From positions 1 through 10,456 of the forward strand of contig DIJW01000114.1 in NCBI GenBank assembly GCA_002421475.1: a stretch of 10,456 nt of DNA. The letters are read 5' to 3'. The notes beneath the pieces are model-generated. The model was not told where the DNA came from, ran no database searches, and saw nothing but the letters and a program-made list of their open reading frames with translations. Shown in pieces: positions 1 to 6,980 of this stretch; position 1 is the stretch's first letter, and every line of letters begins with the position of its first letter. This DNA is from Thiomicrospira sp. UBA5634. Its GTDB lineage: Bacteria > Pseudomonadota > Gammaproteobacteria > Thiomicrospirales > Thiomicrospiraceae. The position numbers were made by a program, and so were the translations under genes.

Positions 1-2023
1 AGGCGCGTTTTTTAGCCTGCCCGAGCGCGGTTTCTGCCAATTGAAGTTGGTAACGACGCCCCTTGCCTATGCCAAACATGACATCCAACTCAATTGGCGC
101 GGACTCAACGTTAAAGCTCTGTTGATGAATTTGATGTTTTAAAGTTTGCAGGGTGTCACTAAATAGTTGAGCATTAACGCCTTGTCCGGGCAATATCGCA
201 AAACGATCACCGCTGATGCGGTATAAATTAAAACCCAGATCATAACTTTGGTGTTTCAGCCAGTTGGCAAACGTGACTAGAATTTGGTCGGCAAAGTCAA
301 AACCATAAAAATCATTAAATGACTTAAAGTGTTTGATGTCCAACAAGGCTAATTGATTACTATGATGGTTTTCAATATCAATCAATAACTGACGGCGATT
401 TGGCAAGCCGGTGAGTTTGTCGCGGCGCTGTTCTTCAATCATGCGTTCTTTCATAATCAAGTCAGTGACATCATTGCGAATACTGATGTATTCAACGATT
501 TGATTTTGATCGTCTAAAATCGGCACAATTACACTTTGCACGTAATAAGTTTGACCATTTTTTTTACGATTTTTAATGGTGCCACGCCAGACTTTTTTGT
601 TGGTAATGGTTTGCCAAAGATCAGTAAAAACGTCTTTCGGCATTTCGGGGTGGCGCAGGACGTGGTGGTTTTTGCCCATTACTTCTGCCGCACTGTAGCC
701 GGTTATTTTTTCAAACGCTTGGTTGACATAAGTAATACGTCCTTGCGGATCGGTTTTAGACACAATCGCCGTTTGGTCAAGCGCCACCTTGTATTGTTCT
801 AAAAACTGCAGACTGGATTTAAGTTCGGCGGTGGTGACATTGCTCAGATGTGTCAGCGAACGTAAGGTTGAGACGTTGGCTAAAAAGTGGGGTTGATTGA
901 GCTCAGGCAAACTGACTTTATGTTGCTTATTTTCCGCCAGGGTCAAGAAGGTTGTGGTGATATTAAGCAGCTCATTACAGCGGTCATGGTGATAAAACTC
1001 GCCATAAGTGAAAAATCCGGCAGTCGGCGCAAGTTGGCTTAATGCGGAAAGTTCTGCTTCGATATGTTGGTTTAAAAACGAACGTCGTGCAGTACAAGAA
1101 TATATGAATACGCTTTCAATCGGATAATTCACTGCGCTGGATAAGGCTTTATCATTTGCTTGGTGCAAAATAGTTTCAATGTCGGCAATGCCGAAACGTA
1201 CCTGATCGCCGGGATTAAAGTTGCCGGCAAAGACCAATGCCCCCTCATCAGTGACGGCTACCGCCGAGCGACCAACTTCGAGTCCATTGATATTTTTTAT
1301 CAACGGAAACTCCATAATGCTGGCAGGTAATGATTGCGCGACTTCATCACCCAAGTAGTGTTTGTACACCTCGATGATCGGTGTGTCGTCGAGTTCATAA
1401 ATAACAGAACCCTCGCAGCGTGTAACAATCATGCTGCGCCCGATCGACGTCCAGTTGAGGACATAATCTTGATGAGCGATTAAATCATCATTAATTAAAA
1501 ATACGCCAACCACACCTTGCTGATAACAGTGTTGTTGATGAATCACCAACGTGTGTTTAAAGCGATTATGATCCCCTGCGTTACCACCGGCAATCATAAG
1601 ATCAGGTGCATTTTGTGCTAAACCTTCAAGTAAATTTTGTGGCTGGCCTTGCAGGGTGTCGGCAAATAAAATGGCGCAACGTGCGTTTAACTTTAGGGCT
1701 TGTTGGGCTAACTGTTGGCCGGCCGCAAAACTCAAGTCGGCTTGATAAAAACTGACTAGTTGAGTTTCGTTAAAAATGCTGAAGGCGAGTACGATATCTC
1801 CATCACGGACTTCTGACTGATAAATTTCACCGCTGGTGCTGGCGCCGATAATAACAATGTGTGGGCGTAAGTTAAGGATATGCTGAAGCAGAGATGTTAG
1901 ATGTTTACTGTCAAGTTCACCACTAAATACCTGCAATAAAATCTGCTCCTGATCAAACTCTGGCTGGGATAAAAACTGAGTCAAATCGGGGGCAGATTGG
2001 AATCGGTGTATCAGTGTTTTCAT
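1..2023 (-). CDS. FIST-PAS-GGDEF (degenerate) sensor protein, 3' end outside window
   Basis: An open frame runs unbroken from ATG at 2023 to the left edge (674 residues visible, no stop), so the C-terminus is missing. The start has GGAG five bases upstream. A FIST N-terminal domain (about 30-190) shows GASTSGEI (60-67) and GGNAGD (146-151). A FIST C-terminal domain (about 205-360) shows YSCTARR (308-314). A PAS domain (about 410-520) is of the Aer type, with RHPE (457-460) and W470. A GGDEF domain starts at DKLTGLPNRR (535-544), but its signature reads SGDRF and I see no RxxD inhibitory site. FIST domains are predicted small-ligand sensors, and GGDEF makes c-di-GMP when intact. The signature acid replaced by Arg argues against cyclase activity. 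The frame reaches the usual end of a GGDEF domain (ALGQAKKRA) exactly at the edge, so an EAL phosphodiesterase domain may follow; that is inference. No transmembrane segment is visible, so it is probably cytoplasmic. It lies 64 bp downstream of the chemoreceptor gene and is probably co-transcribed. Confidence 0.88.
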   Translation of the reverse strand, partial: MKTLIHRFQSAPDLTQFLSQPEFDQEQILLQVFSGELDSKHLTSLLQHILNLRPHIVIIGASTSGEIYQSEVRDGDIVLAFSIFNETQLVSFYQADLSFAAGQQLAQQALKLNARCAILFADTLQGQPQNLLEGLAQNAPDLMIAGGNAGDHNRFKHTLVIHQQHCYQQGVVGVFLINDDLIAHQDYVLNWTSIGRSMIVTRCEGSVIYELDDTPIIEVYKHYLGDEVAQSLPASIMEFPLIKNINGLEVGRSAVAVTDEGALVFAGNFNPGDQVRFGIADIETILHQANDKALSSAVNYPIESVFIYSCTARRSFLNQHIEAELSALSQLAPTAGFFTYGEFYHHDRCNELLNITTTFLTLAENKQHKVSLPELNQPHFLANVSTLRSLTHLSNVTTAELKSSLQFLEQYKVALDQTAIVSKTDPQGRITYVNQAFEKITGYSAAEVMGKNHHVLRHPEMPKDVFTDLWQTITNKKVWRGTIKNRKKNGQTYYVQSVIVPILDDQNQIVEYISIRNDVTDLIMKERMIEEQRRDKLTGLPNRRQLLIDIENHHSNQLALLDIKHFKSFNDFYGFDFADQILVTFANWLKHQSYDLGFNLYRISGDRFAILPGQGVNAQLFSDTLQTLKHQIHQQSFNVESAPIELDVMFGIGKGRRYQLQLAETALGQAKKRA

Positions 2024-2027
2024 TATA

Positions 2028-2064
2028 ACTCCGCCGAGAGAATGCGGAGTGTGAAACACTCCGC
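2028..2064 (-). promoter_or_regulatory. intercistronic hairpin with alternative pairing to the RBS
   Basis: A perfect 9-bp stem is formed by 2044-2052 (GCGGAGTGT on plus) and 2056-2064, with a 3-base loop. The same 2044-2050 segment is also complementary over 7 bp to 2028-2034, which contains the GGAG ribosome-binding site of the FIST gene. In the minus-strand mRNA the central arm could therefore pair either with the upstream arm (RBS free) or with the RBS (RBS hidden). There is no T-run after the hairpin, so it is not a classical terminator. A role in mRNA processing or translation is inference. Confidence 0.5.
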
Positions 2065-2087
2065 GAAGGTTTTAACAATGCTAGTTG

Positions 2088-4469
2088 TTAAAATTCTGAC
2101 CATTCATCATGGTCAGTTTGAGTCGGTTTTGTTTGCACTGAAGCAGGTTTTTTGGCCGGTGCCAATTTTGCCGGCGCTAGAGCCGCAACCGGACGCGTAG
2201 CAGGTTTACTGGCCGATGCGATCAGTTTAGGTTTAGCCGCTGGGCGTTGGCGATGCGGATTGTTATTGCCCGTGGTGGTGAAGAACGCCATATCTTGCGA
2301 CAGAATATTCGCCTGTTCACTCATGCTTTCAGACGCTGCAGTGGTTTCTTCAACTAAAGCCGCGTTTTGTTGCGTGACTTGGTCAATGCTATTTATTGCT
2401 TCGTGAACTTGATGAATACCGGCTGCTTGCTCATTTGAGGCTTTAGCGATTTGACCAATCATGCTGGTGACTTCATTGATTGAACCGGTAATGCCGTTTA
2501 ATACTTCACCGGATTCGGCAGCGAGTTTAGTGCCTTGATCAATGCGATTAACACTTTCAGTAATTAACAGTTTAATGTCCTTAGCTGCCTCAGCGGATTT
2601 CTGCGCCAATGCACGTACTTCACCGGCAACCACCGCAAATCCACGACCATGGTCACCGGCGCGCGCCGCTTCGACTGCCGCGTTTAATGCCAGCAAGTTA
2701 GTTTGGAACGCGATACCGTCAATTAATGAAACAATGTCAGCGATTTTATGACTAGACTGTTGAATCGCATTCATGGCTTCAATTGTCTGCTGCATTACTT
2801 TTGAACCCTGCGTCGCTTTAGTTTGAACACCTTTCGCCACATCAACCGCCTGATTAGCGTTTTGGGTGTTATGCTGAATCGTTGAGTTCATTTCATCCAT
2901 CGTAGCCGAGGTTTGTTCTAATGCCGCCGCTTGCTGTTGTACACGTTCACTTAAATCGTGCGAACCTTGTGAAACTTCTTGTGCGGCACCGTTAACCACT
3001 TTGGCTGCTTCAACCGCCACCGAAACAATGCCGTCTAAACGTGAAATTGAGCTGTTAATGGCATCTTTTAATTGACCCAACTCACCTTCAAAATTATTGT
3101 CAATCGTCTGGGTTAGATCACCTTCCGCCATGCCGGTGGTGACACGAATGACATCGTTCATTGCACCTTGAATTGAATCAAGCAAGTCGTTAATAGAACG
3201 GCTGAGTTGCTGGGCAACCCCTTCTACTTTTGACAGATCAATTCGGTCACCTAAATAACCTTGCTGCGCTTTTTCAACCGTGCGGCTGACGTTTTGCAGC
3301 AATTGAACTTCTTGGGTTTCATCGCGCCATTCAACCAATGTTGCGGTACGTAGGCCGGCACGGTTGGTGATAGGTAACATTGCTAGTTCAAAATAATAAC
3401 CGGCCACTTCGATTTTAGCGGTCATCGGTTTATCGAGTTTAGCCAACATTGCACGTTGATGGGACGGGTCTTTATGGAAGATGTCGATATTGGCACCAAT
3501 CATGGTTTTCATGTCGAATCGTGGTAAGGCTTCTTTTAGTTTTGCTTCACGTGCAGTCAAGAACGCTCTGATATTGTCGTTCATATACATAATATTGTAA
3601 TTAGCATCGGCCATCATTACGTTACTTTGTAACTTGTCTAATGCCATTTGTAATTGACGGGCTTTATCAAGTTGATAAGCACTTTCTTCACGACCTTCCA
3701 AAAACGCCAAATTGGTTGAAATGATCGCACTGCGCATTTTGCCGCTATAGGTTTCAGGATCATATTTGGTTTCGGCGAGTGGTTGACCGCCGGCCAGTTG
3801 ATTTAACGCGCTAATGGTGTTTTGTTGCATACGTGTCAGATAAACGCCGTAACTAACTAATAAACCAACCAGAATAAAAGCCAATACTTCATTTAACATC
3901 GGGCTGACAAAGCTTGCGCCCATCAAGGCCAGCAAGTTAGGGATGAGGGCAAACACAATACCCAGCATACCAAGTTGTAATGCGGGATTAAGGTGGGCAA
4001 ACAGGTTTAAACGACCGAGGTTAAAGCCGTAACGAACTTGACCGTGTTCAATTTTAGCTTTACCGGAAGCGATGTCGCGATAAGCTTGGCTGGCGGCTTG
4101 TTTTTCAGTGGTAGTGATACGCGAACGCACGGACATATAACCGCTAATTTTGCCATCTTTAAATACCGGTGTCGCACGCGCTCTTACCCAATAAAAACCG
4201 CCATCTTTGCGGCGGTTTTTAACCAGCTGTGTCCAAGGAATGCCGTTTTTTATATCAGCCCACATATCAGCGAATACAGCAGGCGGCACATCCGGGTGGC
4301 GGATCAGGTTGTGCGGTTGACCGATCAATTCAGCGCGCGAATAACCACTGGCGGCCTCAAATGCATCGTTACATTCGATGATATTACCGATTAGGTCGGT
4401 TTTTGATACCAGTGTTTGTCCTTCAAGAACCTCATATTCCTTGTCAATAATCGGTTGGTTATTGCGCAT
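2088..4469 (-). CDS. Aer-like PAS chemoreceptor (methyl-accepting chemotaxis protein)
   Basis: A 793-residue chemoreceptor. An N-terminal PAS domain (about 10-120) is very close to E. coli Aer. With this start, R57, H58, D60 and W70 fall at the Aer positions tied to FAD binding, so redox or energy sensing is likely. Two hydrophobic segments (about 162-187 and 193-212) with a tiny periplasmic turn anchor it in the inner membrane. A second PAS-like region (about 275-395) precedes HAMP-like helices (about 405-485). The long MCP coiled coil follows, with a highly conserved hairpin tip (about 585-630, including [18 protein letters not shown]) that contacts CheA and CheW. A flexible Ala/Pro/Lys-rich tail of about 55 residues ends in EWSEF, which fits the xWxxF pentapeptide that tethers CheR/CheB. 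The frame can be extended to TTG at 4484, but ATG 4469 has a GGGGG Shine-Dalgarno about six bases upstream and is preferred. It is probably first in a two-gene unit with the FIST gene. It is longer than Aer (506 residues) because of the second PAS region and the tail. Confidence 0.93.
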   Translation of the reverse strand: MRNNQPIIDKEYEVLEGQTLVSKTDLIGNIIECNDAFEAASGYSRAELIGQPHNLIRHPDVPPAVFADMWADIKNGIPWTQLVKNRRKDGGFYWVRARATPVFKDGKISGYMSVRSRITTTEKQAASQAYRDIASGKAKIEHGQVRYGFNLGRLNLFAHLNPALQLGMLGIVFALIPNLLALMGASFVSPMLNEVLAFILVGLLVSYGVYLTRMQQNTISALNQLAGGQPLAETKYDPETYSGKMRSAIISTNLAFLEGREESAYQLDKARQLQMALDKLQSNVMMADANYNIMYMNDNIRAFLTAREAKLKEALPRFDMKTMIGANIDIFHKDPSHQRAMLAKLDKPMTAKIEVAGYYFELAMLPITNRAGLRTATLVEWRDETQEVQLLQNVSRTVEKAQQGYLGDRIDLSKVEGVAQQLSRSINDLLDSIQGAMNDVIRVTTGMAEGDLTQTIDNNFEGELGQLKDAINSSISRLDGIVSVAVEAAKVVNGAAQEVSQGSHDLSERVQQQAAALEQTSATMDEMNSTIQHNTQNANQAVDVAKGVQTKATQGSKVMQQTIEAMNAIQQSSHKIADIVSLIDGIAFQTNLLALNAAVEAARAGDHGRGFAVVAGEVRALAQKSAEAAKDIKLLITESVNRIDQGTKLAAESGEVLNGITGSINEVTSMIGQIAKASNEQAAGIHQVHEAINSIDQVTQQNAALVEETTAASESMSEQANILSQDMAFFTTTGNNNPHRQRPAAKPKLIASASKPATRPVAALAPAKLAPAKKPASVQTKPTQTDHDEWSEF

Positions 4470-4700
4470 GTTTTGCCCCCGCAAGTCGTACTAAAAAATG
4501 GTGTGAGATTAGAATAACACTTTTGTATATGTTTTGTATAAATAGTTGGCGACAACATTAACAAAAAGTGACCAAAAATATCGCAAGAACCGATTATAGC
4601 GTTAATAAGTGTTGCCTGATATAGGAATAATATTTATGGGGTTATTATTTTTGTTGTTAAATACAGTTACTTAGACCAAATCGTAACACTGGATACGAAC
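4470..4700 (-). promoter_or_regulatory. intergenic region with candidate promoter for the chemoreceptor gene
   Basis: AT-rich, 231 bp, and free of any convincing gene. It lies downstream of yicC and upstream of the chemoreceptor, both on the minus strand. A minus-strand TATAAT (plus 4593-4598) is a candidate -10, but no good -35 lies 16-18 bp upstream. Closer to the gene, TTTTGTATA occurs twice in direct repeat (4521-4529 and 4532-4540), 11 bp apart, as expected for a protein contacting one face of the helix. I found no sigma-28 (flagellar) or sigma-54 consensus. No clear intrinsic terminator follows yicC: a 5-bp TCGTA/TACGA stem is present but without a T-run. Confidence 0.35.
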
Positions 4701-5561
4701 TTATTCAATATTTTGAACCTGTTCTCTCATTTGTTCAATTAGAACTTTAAGTTCGATACCGGCTTGCGTGCTGCGACTGTCGATTGATTTAGAGCCGAGC
4801 GTATTGGCCTCGCGATTGAGTTCCTGCATTAAGAAGTCCAAACGGCGGCCAATTGCGCCGGGTTGTTCAACCACTCGCACCACTTCGTTTAAATGAGTGA
4901 GTAGTCGATCTAGTTCTTCCTCTATATCTAATTTTTGCGCTAGTAAAGCAATTTCCATCGCCAACCGAGTTTCATCCAGGGTGGGCGATAACTCACTGAT
5001 ACGTTGACGCATACGTTGTTGTTGCTGTTGCAAAATAGTGGGAATTAGGGGCTTGAGATCATCAATAATTTGGCGCATGGATTGGGTGCGTTGCAAGATT
5101 AAAGTCGCCAGTTGCTGACCTTCGCGCTGGCGGCTTTCATTCAGCTGTTGCAGAGCGTTGTCAAAGTTTTGTATAACTATTTTCTGGAGCTCATCACTGG
5201 ATAAACTCGGCTGTTGCACCAGGCCTGGCCAGTTAAGAATGTCTAATGGATTAACTTGAGTGGCTTCCGGTAAACGTTGTTGAATCTCACAGATCGCTTC
5301 TGTCAATTGTGACAACAGCATTTGATTAATCGGTAAACTTTCAATGTCATGCTGTTGCTGAACTTTTAAACTAATATCCAGTTTGCCCCGTTGTAACAGC
5401 TGTTTACATTGATCACGAAATGTCATTTCAAGGTGACGATAATTATCGGGTAACTTGAAGTTAAGCTCTAAAAAACGCTGATTTACGCTACGAATTTCCC
5501 ATTCAATCAGTGCGCCGGGAATGGCTTGGTTTACGCGGGAAAACGCCGTCATACTGTTCAT
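4701..5561 (-). CDS. yicC: YicC family endoribonuclease
   Basis: A 286-residue protein, the same size as E. coli YicC (287). It starts with the family's typical MNSMTAF and carries RSVNQRFLE, RGK, NWPG, KLDIEEELDRLLTHL and the C-terminal GRRLDFLMQELNREANTLGS signature. A glutamine-rich helical region (about 150-200) lies in the middle. YicC proteins are endoribonucleases; E. coli YicC has been linked to degradation of the small RNA RyhB together with PNPase. An in-frame extension to 5849 exists but runs through rph on the opposite strand and has no family similarity. ATG 5561 has AGGA eight bases upstream. It is divergent from rph across 67 bp, the same arrangement as in E. coli, which suggests shared promoter space. 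Confidence 0.95.
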   Translation of the reverse strand: MNSMTAFSRVNQAIPGALIEWEIRSVNQRFLELNFKLPDNYRHLEMTFRDQCKQLLQRGKLDISLKVQQQHDIESLPINQMLLSQLTEAICEIQQRLPEATQVNPLDILNWPGLVQQPSLSSDELQKIVIQNFDNALQQLNESRQREGQQLATLILQRTQSMRQIIDDLKPLIPTILQQQQQRMRQRISELSPTLDETRLAMEIALLAQKLDIEEELDRLLTHLNEVVRVVEQPGAIGRRLDFLMQELNREANTLGSKSIDSRSTQAGIELKVLIEQMREQVQNIE

Positions 5562-5628
5562 GAGCTGAATCCTAAATGGTTTATAATAAGCCGCTATTTT
5601 AGACGAGTTTATCGACAAAGGAAAAATC
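5562..5628. promoter_or_regulatory. divergent yicC/rph promoter region
   Basis: The 67 bp between two divergent starts. A plus-strand TATAAT at 5582-5587 would place the rph transcript start near 5594, with a leader of about 35 bases. The -35 region about 17 bp upstream (near 5559-5564) is poor. The same AT block reads TATTAT (plus 5583-5588) and TATAAA (plus 5580-5585) on the minus strand, giving a possible overlapping -10 for yicC with a very short leader. The rph Shine-Dalgarno AAAGGA is at 5617-5622. Box assignments are tentative. Confidence 0.45.
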
Positions 5629-6348
5629 ATGCGTCCAAGCGCCCGCCAACCGCAAGCATTACGCGAAATTACGATTACCAAAAACTTTACTAAACATGCC
5701 GAAGGTTCGGTGTTGATCGCGTTTGGTGATACCCAAGTGATTTGCACCGCCACTATTGAAGACAGTGTGCCGCCTTTTTTAAAAGGGCAAGGACAAGGTT
5801 GGGTAACGGCGGAATATGGCATGTTGCCGCGCTCAACCAATACACGCATGCGCCGCGAAGCGGCATCCGGTAAACAAGGTGGGCGTACGTTAGAAATTCA
5901 ACGATTAATTGGTCGTGCGTTACGTGCAGCGGTCGATTTATCTAAACTGGGTGAGCGCACAATATATATTGATTGCGACGTTATTCAAGCAGATGGCGGT
6001 ACACGTACTGCCGCGATTACCGGCGGTTTTGTTGCGTTGGCTTTAGCAATTGAAACCTTAATGGAGCAAGGCAAATTGCACGACAATCCCTTATTACATT
6101 ATGTTGCAGCCGTATCGGTGGGAGTGTTTCAAGGTGAACCGGTGGTGGATTTAGACTATGCCGAAGATTCAAATGCCGATACCGATATGAATTTGGTGAT
6201 GACTGAAGACGGACGTTTTATCGAAGTGCAAGGTACCGCGGAAGCGGCGCCTTTTTCGATGGCTCAATTGACCCAGTTGTTGGCAATGGGACAGCAAGCG
6301 ATTTATGAGTTGATCGCCAAACAAAAACAAGCCTTAAAGCAGGCCTAA
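5629..6348 (+). CDS. rph: ribonuclease PH
   Basis: A 239-residue RNase PH, close to the 238 of E. coli. It is a phosphate-dependent 3'-to-5' exoribonuclease that trims tRNA 3' ends and takes part in rRNA decay, working as a ring-shaped hexamer in the cytoplasm. The start [12 protein letters not shown] is typical. R86 lies in [14 protein letters not shown]125 and R126 in the phosphate-binding ADGGTRTA match the known residues. The metal-binding acids are in [13 protein letters not shown] (about D180 and D186). AAAGGA six bases upstream supports ATG 5629. It is the first gene of a tight plus-strand run; rdgB follows after 35 bp. The frame is intact, unlike the frameshifted rph of E. coli K-12. 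Confidence 0.97.
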   Translation: MRPSARQPQALREITITKNFTKHAEGSVLIAFGDTQVICTATIEDSVPPFLKGQGQGWVTAEYGMLPRSTNTRMRREAASGKQGGRTLEIQRLIGRALRAAVDLSKLGERTIYIDCDVIQADGGTRTAAITGGFVALALAIETLMEQGKLHDNPLLHYVAAVSVGVFQGEPVVDLDYAEDSNADTDMNLVMTEDGRFIEVQGTAEAAPFSMAQLTQLLAMGQQAIYELIAKQKQALKQA

Positions 6349-6352
6349 AAAT

Positions 6353-6372
6353 TAGCACCAGGCCTGGTGCTA
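6353..6372. repeat. 20-bp perfect palindrome at the rph-rdgB junction
   Basis: TAGCACCAGGCCTGGTGCTA is fully self-complementary, beginning four bases after the rph stop and ending at the rdgB Shine-Dalgarno (AGGGA, 6372-6376). In plus-strand mRNA it can fold as a stem of eight pairs with a GGCC loop beside the RBS. On the minus strand the stem is followed by ATTTTT, giving the shape of an intrinsic terminator pointing into rph antisense. No minus-strand gene lies upstream to need it. Its core matches four other sites in this window. Confidence 0.6.
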
Positions 6373-6383
6373 GGGAAACGAAT

Positions 6384-6965
6384 ATGCAAACCTGGGTTTT
6401 GGCAACAAACAATAAGGGTAAATTAGCCGAGTTAGTAGCGTTACTGCCGGATAAAGACTTGCGTCCGCAAGGTGCGTTTTTTCAGGCGGAAGCAGAAGAA
6501 ACCGGCTTGAGTTTTATTGAGAACGCGATTATTAAGGCGCGCTTTGCCGCAGACAAAACCGGGTTGCCGGCGATTGCGGATGATTCCGGTATTGAGGTGA
6601 ATGCACTCAATGGTCAGCCCGGCATTTATTCGGCGCGTTATGCCGGTGTGGGGTCGACGGATTTGGATAACCTGCAAAAGTTGTTAGCCGAATTACATGA
6701 TGTCGACGATGATCAGCGTCAAGCCAGTTATTATTGCGCGATGGTGTATGTTCGCCATGCACAAGATCCTACGCCGATTATCGGTTTGGGTCGTTGGCAA
6801 GGTCAGATTTTGCGTGCGCCACAGGGCTCAGGTGGTTTTGGTTATGATCCGATTTTTTATCTAGCGGATTATCAATGCACTGCCGCGCAATTAGCGCCCG
6901 AGTTGAAGAATCAAATCAGCCACCGCGCGCAAGCATTAGCTGCACTTGTCGCGCAACTTGTGTAA
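6384..6965 (+). CDS. rdgB: RdgB/HAM1 family dITP/XTP pyrophosphatase
   Basis: A 193-residue nucleoside-triphosphate pyrophosphatase. It hydrolyses dITP, ITP and XTP to the monophosphate plus pyrophosphate and so keeps deaminated purines out of DNA and RNA. Family signatures run in order: TNNKGKLAEL (8-17), SFIENAIIKAR (43-53), ADDSGIEV (65-72, D66/D67 catalytic/metal), NGQPGIYSARYAG, GSGGFGYDPIF and the C-terminal ISHRAQAL. Its length is close to E. coli RdgB (197). ATG 6384 has AGGGA seven bases upstream, directly against the junction palindrome. It precedes hemW, the same order as in E. coli. The stop codon runs into a second copy of the CAGGCCTG palindrome. Confidence 0.96.
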   Translation: MQTWVLATNNKGKLAELVALLPDKDLRPQGAFFQAEAEETGLSFIENAIIKARFAADKTGLPAIADDSGIEVNALNGQPGIYSARYAGVGSTDLDNLQKLLAELHDVDDDQRQASYYCAMVYVRHAQDPTPIIGLGRWQGQILRAPQGSGGFGYDPIFYLADYQCTAAQLAPELKNQISHRAQALAALVAQLV

Positions 6966-6976
6966 CCAGGCCTGGT
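6965..6976. repeat. 12-bp palindrome at the rdgB-hemW junction
   Basis: ACCAGGCCTGGT is perfectly self-complementary, starting on the last base of the rdgB stop and reaching to just before hemW. It shares a 13-base word, ACCAGGCCTGGTG, with the rph-rdgB junction (6357-6369 and 6965-6977). It overlaps the region that must supply the hemW ribosome-binding site. Confidence 0.55.
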
Positions 6977-6980
6977 GGTG

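Noticed and set aside
536..802. Plus-strand open frame of 88 residues
   Set aside because: Antisense shadow of the PAS-coding part of the FIST gene; no RBS or family similarity. Similar frames at 1997-2200, 2152-2406, 2542-2751, 4038-4394, 6218-6412, 6441-6677, 6875-7069, 7076-7390 and 7753-7962 were dropped for the same reason.
4470..4484. TTG start adding five residues to the chemoreceptor
   Set aside because: The Shine-Dalgarno GGGGG lies inside this extension and serves ATG 4469, which also gives residue numbering equal to Aer in the FAD site.
4640..4700. Intrinsic terminator for yicC
   Set aside because: Only a 5-bp stem and an AT-only 7-bp stem are found, neither followed by a T-run.
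4470..4700. Flagellar sigma-28 promoter for the chemoreceptor
   Set aside because: No TAAA-N15-GCCGATAA match on the minus strand.
5562..5849. N-terminal extension of yicC (96 extra residues)
   Set aside because: It runs antisense through rph and the promoter region, has no YicC similarity, and the conserved MNSMTAF start with AGGA lies at 5561.
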